From positions 62,001 to 126,000 of the forward strand of contig JAEXSP010000038.1 of the NCBI GenBank assembly GCA_023453795.1: 64,000 nucleotides of DNA. Direction: 5' to 3'. This document shows positions 51,699 to 60,309 of this stretch, one piece after another; the stretch's first letter is position 1, and each line of letters starts with the position of its first letter. Source of the DNA: Bacillota bacterium. GTDB taxonomy: Bacteria > Bacillota > Clostridia > Acetivibrionales > JAEXSP01. The notes under the pieces were generated by a model. It was not told where the DNA came from, did not search any database, and was given only the letters and a program-made list of their open reading frames with translations. The translations under genes were made by a program, and so were the position numbers.

Positions 51699-53879
51699 AT
51701 GCCTGATGACGGTTATAATCGGTTAGTTGAAAAAATAAAAAAGTATAATCCGGGCTGTGACTTCACATTGGTTGAAAAGGCCTACAATGTATCCAGGACT
51801 GCTCACAGCGGACAGCAAAGGAATTCAGGCGAGCCTTTCATCATCCATCCGATTGAAGTTGCTTTTATTCTTGCTGAGCTTGAACTTGACTGCACTTCTA
51901 TGGTAGCAGGCCTTCTTCATGACACTATTGAGGATACTACATTCACTTTCGACCAGCTTAAAGAAGGCTTCGGATTAGAGATAGCAACCCTTGTTGACGG
52001 TGTTACCAAGCTCGGTAAAATTCCGTATACAACTAAGGAAGAGCAGCAGGTTGAAAATCTAAGAAAAATGTTCCTTGCCATGGCAAAGGACATAAGGGTT
52101 ATACTAATAAAACTGGCAGATAGGCTTCATAACATGCGCACCTTGAAGTACATGCCGGAAGACAAGCAGCTTGAAAAGGCGAAGGAAACTCTCGAAATAT
52201 ATGCCCCTTTAGCCCATAGACTTGGTATATCGAAGATAAAGTGGGAGCTTGAAGATATATGCCTCCGTTATATTGACCCGAAAGGCTACTATGACCTCGT
52301 TGAAAAAATAGCAAAGAAGAGGAAGGAAAGAGAAGCCTTCATAACGGAGATGCTTGAGACGCTTAAATTTAAAATACATGAAATCAACATTGAGGGCGCG
52401 CATATTGACGGAAGACCTAAACATTTCTACAGCATATATAAAAAGATGGTCGATCAGAATAAAACTATTGAACAGATCTACGATCTTTTTGCTATAAGAA
52501 TCATAGTGAACTCGGTTAAGGACTGCTACGCTGTGCTTGGAATGGTTCATGAGCTTTATAAGCCTTTGCCTGGCAGATTTAAGGATTATATAGCAATGCC
52601 GAAGCCTAACATGTACCAATCCCTTCATACTACGCTGATAGGTCCCGAAGGGCAGCCTTTTGAAATACAGATAAGAACATGGGACATGCATAGAGTGGCG
52701 GAAGTCGGTATCGCAGCTCATTGGAAATATAAGGAAGGACATTCAGAAAGCAGCGAGATGGACAGCAAGCTGGCTTGGTTGAGACAGCTTCTGGATTGGC
52801 AGAAGGACATGCGTGATGCTAAAGAGTTCATGGAAACGCTGAAAATAGATCTGTTTACCGACGAGGTATTTGTATTTACGCCTAAGGGGGATGTAATGAG
52901 CCTTCCTGTAGGCTCAACTCCGATAGATTTTGCTTATGCCATTCACAGCGCTGTCGGAAATAAGATGATGGGTTCCAAGGTAAACGGTAAAATTGCCACA
53001 TTGACACAAGAGCTGAAAAACGGTGACATCGTTGAAGTGTTGACTTCTTCCAGTGTTCACGGCCCCAGCAGGGATTGGCTTAAGATAGTTAAGAGCTCAC
53101 AGGCAAAAAGCAAGATAAATCAGTGGTTAAAAAAAGAAAAAAGAGATGAAAATATAGTAAGAGGCAAAGAGCTTATTGAGAAGGAATTGAAGAAAAGCGG
53201 GCTGACTCAGGATAAGCTTTTCAGAAAAGAATGGATTGAACCTATGCTCAAGAGGTACACATTCAACTCTCTTGATGATCTGTATGCCGGCATAGGTTAT
53301 GGTGCAATAACTGCAACCAAGGTTATTTCCAGACTGAAAGAGGAATACAATAAGACGCTTAAGCCTGAAGAGCTTGAACTTCTTATAGCGAATCAGCAGC
53401 AGAAGCAGGATAAAAAGAAGAATTCGATACCGGAAAACGGTATTGTGGTAAAAGGAATTGACAACTGTCTGGTTAGACTCTCCAGATGCTGCAACCCCGT
53501 ACCCGGTGATGAGATTGTAGGGTATATTACCAGAGGAAGAGGCGTATCGGTGCACAGAAAGGACTGCCTGAATATAGACAATATGGCAAACGATGAAAAC
53601 AGACTGATTGATGTCAGCTGGTATAAAGCAATAAATGTTGCTTATAAGGCAGACATCACTGTTATGGCGAATGACAGGACTGCATTGCTTATGGAAGTCA
53701 CCAACGCAATAGGAGAATCCAAGATACCTTTGAAAGCAATCAATGCAAGGACTACAAGAGAGCAGATAGCGATAATGAACATTACTCTTGAGATTAACGA
53801 TACGGAACAGCTTGAGAAAATAATCAAGAGGCTAAAAAAGATAGACAGCGTATTTGAAGTAAGCAGAAATAAGCAGTAA
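51699..53879 (+). CDS. relA: Bifunctional (p)ppGpp synthetase/hydrolase RelA/SpoT
   Basis: A 726-residue stringent-response enzyme. The HD hydrolase domain (HPIEVAFILAELELD, AGLLHDTIEDT) is at ~45-200, the synthetase (GRPKHFYSIYKKM, FAIRIIVN) at ~235-350, then TGS (VFVFTPKGDVMSLPVGSTP), the zinc/helical region with CCNPVPGDEI and a C-terminal ACT domain (IMNITLEINDTEQL). All catalytic landmarks are present, so it is probably bifunctional. Confidence 0.97.
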   Translation: MPDDGYNRLVEKIKKYNPGCDFTLVEKAYNVSRTAHSGQQRNSGEPFIIHPIEVAFILAELELDCTSMVAGLLHDTIEDTTFTFDQLKEGFGLEIATLVDGVTKLGKIPYTTKEEQQVENLRKMFLAMAKDIRVILIKLADRLHNMRTLKYMPEDKQLEKAKETLEIYAPLAHRLGISKIKWELEDICLRYIDPKGYYDLVEKIAKKRKEREAFITEMLETLKFKIHEINIEGAHIDGRPKHFYSIYKKMVDQNKTIEQIYDLFAIRIIVNSVKDCYAVLGMVHELYKPLPGRFKDYIAMPKPNMYQSLHTTLIGPEGQPFEIQIRTWDMHRVAEVGIAAHWKYKEGHSESSEMDSKLAWLRQLLDWQKDMRDAKEFMETLKIDLFTDEVFVFTPKGDVMSLPVGSTPIDFAYAIHSAVGNKMMGSKVNGKIATLTQELKNGDIVEVLTSSSVHGPSRDWLKIVKSSQAKSKINQWLKKEKRDENIVRGKELIEKELKKSGLTQDKLFRKEWIEPMLKRYTFNSLDDLYAGIGYGAITATKVISRLKEEYNKTLKPEELELLIANQQQKQDKKKNSIPENGIVVKGIDNCLVRLSRCCNPVPGDEIVGYITRGRGVSVHRKDCLNIDNMANDENRLIDVSWYKAINVAYKADITVMANDRTALLMEVTNAIGESKIPLKAINARTTREQIAIMNITLEINDTEQLEKIIKRLKKIDSVFEVSRNKQ

Positions 53880-53892
53880 GGGGGAGATCCTT

Positions 53893-54342
53893 ATTCGTGC
53901 GGTAATTCAGAGAGTTACTGAGGCCAAAGTTTCCGTCGATGATAAAGTAATCGGTGAGATTAAAAAAGGACTGGTTGTTTTGCTGGGAGTCGGACAAGAG
54001 GATTCAGACACCGATATTTTATGGCTTGCCGATAAAATAATAAATCTCAGGATTTTTGAAGATGAAAGTGACAAAATGAATCTATCCTTGAACGACATAA
54101 ACGGGTCAATGCTTATAGTATCTCAATTCACACTTTACGGGGACTGCCGAAAAGGAAAGAGGCCAAGCTATGACAAGGCTGCACGTCCTGAAGCTGCAGA
54201 AGCTCTGTATGAAAAGTTTGTTGAGTATTGCAGAAGCAAGGCTGTAAATGTACAAACAGGAAAGTTTCAGGCAATGATGATGGTTGAAATACATAATGAC
54301 GGTCCGGTGACCTTGTTGCTGGACAGTAAGAAAGATTTTTAG
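53893..54342 (+). CDS. dtd: D-aminoacyl-tRNA deacylase (Dtd), ATT start
   Basis: A 149-residue enzyme that removes D-amino acids from tRNA. The conserved N-terminus (MRAVIQRVTEAKVSV), VVLLGVGQED, SQFTLYGDCRKGKRPSY and the C-terminal NDGPVTLLLDS all match Dtd, and the length is exactly normal. The only codon at the conserved start is ATT (53893), 6 nt after GGGGGAG; no in-frame ATG, GTG or TTG exists between the relA stop and this codon. It follows relA by 13 bp, the usual relA-dtd order. Confidence 0.9.
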   Translation: MRAVIQRVTEAKVSVDDKVIGEIKKGLVVLLGVGQEDSDTDILWLADKIINLRIFEDESDKMNLSLNDINGSMLIVSQFTLYGDCRKGKRPSYDKAARPEAAEALYEKFVEYCRSKAVNVQTGKFQAMMMVEIHNDGPVTLLLDSKKDF

Positions 54343-54357
54343 AATAAAGGTGATGTT

Positions 54358-54981
54358 ATGATTTTTAAGTGTTTTACTGTAGGCATGTTTGGATCGAACA
54401 GCTATATCCTTGGGAGCCAAGGTGAAGGAATTGTGATAGACGCGGGAGTGAAAAGCAGCTACATAACCGATTTTGCCGAGAAAAACGATTTGAAGATAAA
54501 ATATGTTATCCTGACTCATTCCCACATAGATCACATTTGCTATGTTGATGAGATAAGGAATATAACCGGTGCGCTGGTTGCTGTTCATGAAGAGGATGCC
54601 AAGGGATTGGTTGAAGAATTATATAATTGTTCGGCTTTGGCTGGAATGAATAAGGCCTTCGGCAAAGCGGATATTCGCCTGAAGGAAGGCAACTCCCTTG
54701 AGGTTGGGGACTTGAGGTTTGATATAATTCATACTCCCGGGCATACAAGGGGAGGCATATGCGTAAAGTCGGAAAAGATGCTTTTTACGGGTGATACATT
54801 ATTCCGCATGTCAGTCGGAAGGACCGATCTTTCCGGAGGAAGCAGGCAGGAACTCGAAAATTCAATATTAGATAAGCTTATGAAACTTGAAGATGATACT
54901 GTTGTATATCCGGGCCATGGAGGATCAAGTACAATAGGTTATGAAAGGGAGCACAATCCGTTTATAAAGTTCGGTTTTTAG
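54358..54981 (+). CDS. MBL-fold metallo-hydrolase (glyoxalase II-like)
   Basis: A 207-residue metallo-beta-lactamase-fold hydrolase with the metal motif THSHIDH (~53-59), HTPGHTRGG and FTGDTLF, and the final YPGHGGSSTIG. It belongs to the YcbL/GloB-like branch, whose usual substrates are thioesters such as S-lactoylglutathione; here unknown. It is part of the relA-dtd run, 15 bp after dtd. Confidence 0.92.
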   Translation: MIFKCFTVGMFGSNSYILGSQGEGIVIDAGVKSSYITDFAEKNDLKIKYVILTHSHIDHICYVDEIRNITGALVAVHEEDAKGLVEELYNCSALAGMNKAFGKADIRLKEGNSLEVGDLRFDIIHTPGHTRGGICVKSEKMLFTGDTLFRMSVGRTDLSGGSRQELENSILDKLMKLEDDTVVYPGHGGSSTIGYEREHNPFIKFGF

Positions 54982-54987
54982 TAATTT

Positions 54988-55040
54988 AAGTTGAATTAAA
55001 TAATTAGTACGAAAGCTATTATTTTTCAACTTATTTAGCA
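54988..55040 (+). repeat. Dispersed hairpin element, copy 2
   Basis: AAGTTGAA (54988-54995) and TTCAACTT (55025-55032) bracket a 29-nt centre; 28 nt are identical to 46379-46406. It ends ~20 bp before the hemZ start, as copy 1 does before the cupin start. Confidence 0.7.
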
Positions 55041-55058
55041 GCTAATATGGAGATAAAA

Positions 55059-56558
55059 ATGCTTTACGTAAAATTTGACACCGATTTGTTCAGGTACGAT
55101 ATCGAAGACATAATAAAGCTTTTTTTTGAAGAAGAAAAAATAGAACCGGTTGACCACGAACCTCCGAGCTTGAACGGAGGCATTTTTCTTAATAGCAGCC
55201 TTATAGAGGAAGAAAAAGGTTTGTTTTTATGTGTGGAAATAAAGGCAATTGAAGAAACAAGGCATGAATTGAGCTTTCCGATTGCATCAATAGCCAATGA
55301 AAATGTCTCATATCCGGAACAGAAAAACATAAAAAAAGAGATAAAAAGAAAGGTATATAGCATTCTGTCTGCTTTAACGGGGAAAGAGCTTCCATGGGGG
55401 ATATTGACTGGGATAAGACCTGCCAAGATAGTACATGACATGCTCTGTGAAGGCAAAAAAAAGGAAGAAATTATTAAGAAGCTTAATGAATACTATATGG
55501 TTTCAAATAAAAAATCGGAACTGCTTTATAAAACAGCAGAGGCTGAAAAGGAAATACTCAATAATACAGAACAGGATTCTGTAAGCATATATATTGGTAT
55601 TCCGTTCTGCAAGACCAGATGCATTTACTGTTCCTTCACTTCATATTCAGTGGATAAATACAGCCACATGCTGAATGCATATCTTGAATCCTTAAAGAGG
55701 GAAATCCGTTATGTTAGTGATTTCATCAAGACAAAAAATATTAAAATCCAAAGCATTTACATTGGAGGGGGTACACCGACTTCTTTGGACTTGCACCTTC
55801 TATATGACCTTGTAGATTGTCTGGAAAAAAGCTTCAACTTTGACTATATAGAAGAATTTACATTGGAAGCAGGGCGCCCGGATACGATTGACAGAGATAA
55901 ATTGAAACTGGTGAAAGAAAGCAAAGTGGACAGGATCAGTATTAACCCTCAGTCTATGAATGATACTACCTTGAAACTTATTGGAAGAAACCATACTTCA
56001 GCTGATATAATCAACGCCTTCAATCTTGCAAGAGAGGTCGGAATTGTTAATATCAACATGGATGTTATTGCCGGACTTCCCGGTGAAAGCCTTTCGATGT
56101 TCAAGAAGACGATGGACGGTATATCATTGCTTTGCCCTGAAAGCCTGACAGTACACACAATGGCTGTCAAACGGGCTTCAAGGCTGAAGGAGGAAGGAAA
56201 ATCAGACAGCCTGAGGCCTGATGTTGTAGAGGGAATGATAGATTTGGCACAGTCCTGCGCTTCGGAAATGGAGATGCATCCGTATTATCTCTACAGGCAG
56301 AAGAACATTCTGGGCAATCTTGAAAACATAGGCTACTGCAAGCCTAGGCATGAAAGTATATATAACATACAGATAATGGAGGAAAGGCAAACTATAATTG
56401 CAATGGGCGCAGGTGCGATAACAAAGGTTGTATTCGGCTTAGAAAACCGGATCGAACGGGCATTTAACGTAAAAAGTGTTGAGGATTACATATCTCGGAC
56501 AGATGAAATGATCGACAGAAAAAGAACTCTTCTGGAGCAATTATATAAACAGCAATAG
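55059..56558 (+). CDS. hemZ: Coproporphyrinogen III oxidase-like radical SAM protein HemZ
   Basis: A 499-residue radical SAM enzyme. The iron-sulfur motif CKTRCIYC (C-x3-C-x2-C) is at ~184-191 behind SIYIGIPF; YIGGGTPTSL, the HemN-like NRISINPQSMN and VNINMDVIAGLPGE stretches follow. An N-terminal ~160-residue domain marks the HemZ type. It is thought to oxidise coproporphyrinogen III without oxygen in heme synthesis. ATG 55059 follows GGAG. Confidence 0.9.
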   Translation: MLYVKFDTDLFRYDIEDIIKLFFEEEKIEPVDHEPPSLNGGIFLNSSLIEEEKGLFLCVEIKAIEETRHELSFPIASIANENVSYPEQKNIKKEIKRKVYSILSALTGKELPWGILTGIRPAKIVHDMLCEGKKKEEIIKKLNEYYMVSNKKSELLYKTAEAEKEILNNTEQDSVSIYIGIPFCKTRCIYCSFTSYSVDKYSHMLNAYLESLKREIRYVSDFIKTKNIKIQSIYIGGGTPTSLDLHLLYDLVDCLEKSFNFDYIEEFTLEAGRPDTIDRDKLKLVKESKVDRISINPQSMNDTTLKLIGRNHTSADIINAFNLAREVGIVNINMDVIAGLPGESLSMFKKTMDGISLLCPESLTVHTMAVKRASRLKEEGKSDSLRPDVVEGMIDLAQSCASEMEMHPYYLYRQKNILGNLENIGYCKPRHESIYNIQIMEERQTIIAMGAGAITKVVFGLENRIERAFNVKSVEDYISRTDEMIDRKRTLLEQLYKQQ

Positions 56559-56561
56559 AGG

Positions 56562-56590
56562 GATAAAAAGGTGGCAAGCCACCTTTTATC
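56562..56590. terminator. Bidirectional terminator hemZ / repeat protein
   Basis: AAAAGGTGG (56566-56574) and CCACCTTTT (56579-56587) with a CAAG loop; it overlaps the stop codon of the minus-strand gene (56586-56588) and can end both transcripts. Confidence 0.8.
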
Positions 56591-58136
56591 TTCTCGGCAA
56601 TACCCTGAGTTCCATCCAGTCTATACCTATCCAATCGTTCGGACCGGCATTTGATGTGTTTACAATGGTGATTCTGTTTGTCCTTTGAAGGTTCCTTATA
56701 TCAAGTGTCAGCGAACGCCAATTGTTGAATCTGGTACCAAATGGCACTCCATGTTCAAACGGAACCGGTCCGTCAAATGCAATACGGTCATTGATTGTTA
56801 TTCTCATAGAATATCTGTTTGCAGGAATAGCAGCTGCATCGTCAAGCACGCCCCTTATTATGATTTGTCCTGTTGCAAATCCGGGAATTACTATAAAATT
56901 AGGCATATCGAAGGTCCATGTGCCTCTGTTTCCGGTGTAGAGAATATCTGCATTACCGCTTGGATTGCCGTAGTTGGGATACCCTGTAAGTTGCTTGAAA
57001 AGTGAGACAGTTCCCACTGCAGGATTGTTGGACAATATCGGAGGAGGATCTGCAGCAGCAGATTTTGTTTTGGTAGCTGTACCCATTGGACTGACAGCAC
57101 TTGGTTTAACAGTTTCCATTACGTTCATAGGGCTGACAGCATTAGGGAACATGTTGCTTGCGGTATTCATGGGACTGACAGCGTTAGGGTACATATTGCT
57201 TGCAGTATTCATGGGGCTGACAGCGTTAGGGAACATGTTGCTTGCAGTATTCATGGGACTGACTGCGCTAGGGTACATGTTGCTTGCAGTATTCATGGGA
57301 CTGACTGCGTTAGGGTACATGTTGCTTGCAGTATTCATAGGGCTGACAGCATTAGGGAACATATTGCTTGCAGTATTCATGGGACTGACAGCATTGGGGT
57401 ACATATTAGGTATAGTATTCATAGGGCTGACAGCACCGGGATTCATAGTATTCATAATATCCATAGGACTGACGGCTGTCATAGGGTTCATATTAAACAT
57501 ATCGTTCTGATTCATTGCAGCAGGTGATACAGCCCCCGGGAAAATATACATGGGAAGTGTGATTTCCTGAGGTATTTGCATGAATGGCTGCGCCGGATTA
57601 GACTTTTGTACTGGAGATACAGGAGCTTTAGCTGCTTGTGTCGGTAAAACAGGAGTGTTCATTTTAGGTTGTTCAATCGGAGCCACAGGTGTTTTAGCCG
57701 CTTGTACCGGTGAAACAGGGTTTGACTTAGCTGCTTCTATCGGTGCAATAGGGTTTGGCTTAGCTGCTTGTATCGGTGAAACAGGGTTTGCTTTAGTCTG
57801 CTCAATCGGCGCAATAGGCGTTTTTGCTGTCTGTATCGGAGCAGCAGGCTGATTCATGTTTACTGTTTGAACAGGTGCAATAGGTTGAATAGGATTAGCC
57901 TGCACCGGTGCTATAGGTGCTTTGGTCTCGACCGGAGCAGCCGGTGTCTTGGTTTCAACCTTTTGAACCGGAGCTTGCGGCTTATTTGTCTGTATTGGCG
58001 CAATGGGCTGTACAGGTACTATTGGTATTTCACTTACAGGTTTTATTGCCGGGGATGTTCCGGGCAAAGGCATTTCTGTCGGCATGCCGGCTTTATTCCT
58101 GCTGTTTATCGGTTTGTAGTTAAAAAGAAATGACAT
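56586..58136 (-). CDS. Repeat-rich, probable spore-surface or cell-surface protein
   Basis: A 516-residue protein without signal peptide. Residues ~30-190 are a Pro/Val/Ala/Gln/Lys-rich region with an A-P-I/V-x5-10 rhythm (VQPIAPIQ, TPIAPIE ...). Residues ~215-360 hold about eight 14-residue repeats (NTASNMYPNAVSPM). The last ~140 residues form a compact domain (GYPNYGNPSGNADILY, IDWMELRVLP) that looks like a galactose-binding or carbohydrate-binding beta sandwich. Lack of a signal and the neighbouring sporulation genes suggest a spore-coat or exosporium role. A CATAATATA box resembling a sporulation -10 lies upstream, near 58200. Confidence 0.62.
   Translation of the reverse strand: MSFLFNYKPINSRNKAGMPTEMPLPGTSPAIKPVSEIPIVPVQPIAPIQTNKPQAPVQKVETKTPAAPVETKAPIAPVQANPIQPIAPVQTVNMNQPAAPIQTAKTPIAPIEQTKANPVSPIQAAKPNPIAPIEAAKSNPVSPVQAAKTPVAPIEQPKMNTPVLPTQAAKAPVSPVQKSNPAQPFMQIPQEITLPMYIFPGAVSPAAMNQNDMFNMNPMTAVSPMDIMNTMNPGAVSPMNTIPNMYPNAVSPMNTASNMFPNAVSPMNTASNMYPNAVSPMNTASNMYPSAVSPMNTASNMFPNAVSPMNTASNMYPNAVSPMNTASNMFPNAVSPMNVMETVKPSAVSPMGTATKTKSAAADPPPILSNNPAVGTVSLFKQLTGYPNYGNPSGNADILYTGNRGTWTFDMPNFIVIPGFATGQIIIRGVLDDAAAIPANRYSMRITINDRIAFDGPVPFEHGVPFGTRFNNWRSLTLDIRNLQRTNRITIVNTSNAGPNDWIGIDWMELRVLPRR
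57110..57460 (-). repeat. Tandem 42-bp repeats inside the surface-protein gene
   Basis: About eight copies of a 42-bp unit coding the 14-residue repeat NTASNMYPNAVSPM, with alternating Tyr/Phe and Asn/Ser codons. DNA copies are nearly identical, so expansion by slippage is likely. Confidence 0.85.
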
Positions 58137-58275
58137 AATATATCCTCCTTAAAACAAAGTAAACATTTCCATATTTACATTGTATTCGGAACAAATATAT
58201 TATGTTACCCGCATGTACTGAAATGGAATAGTATGAAACAATAAAATATTATACAGGGTAGGACTTGTGTTCGCA

Positions 58276-60051
58276 TTATGGACTGCTTTTCACCAGACGC
58301 AGTGTATACCTTGAAATGGAATCAGGTTTTACTTCGACTGTAATTGGCGGCGGCAATTTAAATATTGAAGGGAACTTGCTTGCTGCAAAGGATATATTAT
58401 AGTTTCCCTCGCTTATTTTAAATGAAGCAATACCGTCAGAACCGGTAATTGAATATATGTAGTCAGGGTATCCTTCGGCGGCCGCTCTGCCAAGAACTTG
58501 AAGCTCCAAACCGGAAACAGGATTGTTTTTCTCATCCAGCACTTCAATTTCTGCTATCCCGGTTTTAAACATTTCTTTTTCTTTTGCTTCATTAATACTG
58601 GAGGTAATAATTGTTGTACCGGCGGTCTTCAACTCGAAGAAATATGATGCAGGTATCTGAAGTCCTGTCGGAAAATCCGCAGTCAGGTAGCTTAACCTGA
58701 ATTCGCCTTTATCCAGGCTGAATTTGGCAATGCCTGTCTGATCTGTAGCTGCTGTTATATCGTAGGTTTTTGAAGTTATTGCCGATCTGCCGCTTACATT
58801 GACCTTTAAGCCGGGCAGGGGTGTATCTGTTTTGCTGTCTACCGCTTTAACCTGAAGGGTGTAAACAGCCTCGTTTTTTGCTGCAATAACCTCGGTAACT
58901 GCATTTGCGTTTCTCAGGTAATTAAATGCATATGAAAAATCGTTCTGTTCAAAGGTTCTTTTAAAATAGTGGATTTTAAACCCGATACCGGTTAGAATGG
59001 CTGCAATCAGTACAATATAGACATAATTGCTGTAATGATGCTTCTTTACAGCCGGATTGCCGGTATCTACGGGTTCGGAATTCGCTTCCTGAAGCTTTTT
59101 CACAAATTTGAAACGAGAGTTTATGTTTGTGCGTTTCATCAAAAATCGCGGGATAAAGATTAACACAAAAAACATACAAATTGATATTACGCTTACGGCT
59201 GAAAGCGTTAGGTACAGCGGAGAAAAACAATCATGAAAATAATCCAGTATGACATTTTTACCCAACGGCAATGCCATTTCCAAAGGGTAAATGCTACTCG
59301 GAAGTATGGAATATGAGTAAGTTATGAGAGCTGCCAGCAAAACAGCACACATTATCCCAAGCTGAAGCAATGTGTAAGAAAGCCACTTGAATATTTCACT
59401 TGGCTTTTTGCAGAGGATCAGACCCACTAGCGTGAAAAATACCAATCCAAGAAGAAAGAAGCCCGGAGTGACATTTACGATATAATAAAAAAGCTTCAAA
59501 ACAAGAATGCAGTTGCTGATGTCATCTCTATTTACGTACTGCAGGATAGTACTCAAGCTTATTTTGTTTATTCCCGAAAAGGAATCCAAAGGTATGCCGG
59601 TTCCGTTATAAAAGCCTGAAAAATCCTTGCCGGAAAGAAACGGCTGGGTATTTACGCGTATATCCGGAAGAAATTTTCTTTCACCCTTTAGATATTGGAA
59701 AAGCTCCTCCCTTACCGAATCAAGATTGTGTCTGACATCTTCGGAGGTAATGGATTTCTGAAGTAGCATAAGAAGTTCCTTCTGCTTTGCAGAATCTTGA
59801 GTTTTTACTTTATCCAGTTCTGAAATGTAGTAGGATACTGTTTTGTTCAAGGTGTTTTGGGTAACCGAATATATTTGATTTTTGTCAAAAAGATTCTTAT
59901 GGAATTCTGATTTTAGGGTTGTTTCCTTGACGGTCATAAAGAAAAGCAGCATGACAAGACACAACCCAGCAAGAAAGGTTGTTGCAATAAAAGCTCCTTT
60001 TCTCATAATTGATATAAATGACCTCATTGACCCACCTATTGTGACCGACAT
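58276..60051 (-). CDS. Multi-pass membrane protein with two Ig-like/carboxypeptidase-regulatory modules
   Basis: A 591-residue protein. There is an N-terminal helix (GAFIATTFLAGLCLVMLLFF), an external loop domain, three or four more helices (~195-330), one near 350 (YVYIVLIAAILTGIG) and then two beta modules (~395-475 and ~495-585) of the CarboxypepD-regulatory type (DSKTDTPLPGLKVNVSG, DEKNNPVSGLELQVLG). The modules probably bind polymer or protein outside. ATG 60051 is preceded by AGAGGA at 5 nt; ATG 60027 is possible. Confidence 0.65.
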   Translation of the reverse strand: MSVTIGGSMRSFISIMRKGAFIATTFLAGLCLVMLLFFMTVKETTLKSEFHKNLFDKNQIYSVTQNTLNKTVSYYISELDKVKTQDSAKQKELLMLLQKSITSEDVRHNLDSVREELFQYLKGERKFLPDIRVNTQPFLSGKDFSGFYNGTGIPLDSFSGINKISLSTILQYVNRDDISNCILVLKLFYYIVNVTPGFFLLGLVFFTLVGLILCKKPSEIFKWLSYTLLQLGIMCAVLLAALITYSYSILPSSIYPLEMALPLGKNVILDYFHDCFSPLYLTLSAVSVISICMFFVLIFIPRFLMKRTNINSRFKFVKKLQEANSEPVDTGNPAVKKHHYSNYVYIVLIAAILTGIGFKIHYFKRTFEQNDFSYAFNYLRNANAVTEVIAAKNEAVYTLQVKAVDSKTDTPLPGLKVNVSGRSAITSKTYDITAATDQTGIAKFSLDKGEFRLSYLTADFPTGLQIPASYFFELKTAGTTIITSSINEAKEKEMFKTGIAEIEVLDEKNNPVSGLELQVLGRAAAEGYPDYIYSITGSDGIASFKISEGNYNISFAASKFPSIFKLPPPITVEVKPDSISRYTLRLVKSSP

Positions 60052-60309
60052 ATTTGTCCTCTTCAACACACCATACATTATAACATGATAATAGAAATAT
60101 TGGCTGATCAAATTTTGGCTTTGCAGGTGAAAACGGGCCTTATGTTTATAGTTATCTGTTTAAAAATAAAATTTTCAAAGCATGTAATATAAATTCATTT
60201 TCTTAATATTATGAAAATGTATAGCAATTTTCTCAACTGTATTTCATAGGATAAAATATTGCGTTTTAGATTTGCGCATTATGATTTTGGAATAAAGGGG
60301 GCAATCGGC

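Noticed and set aside
56685..57005. Plus-strand frames over the repeat protein
   Set aside because: They mirror the repetitive minus-strand gene and have no start or family support.
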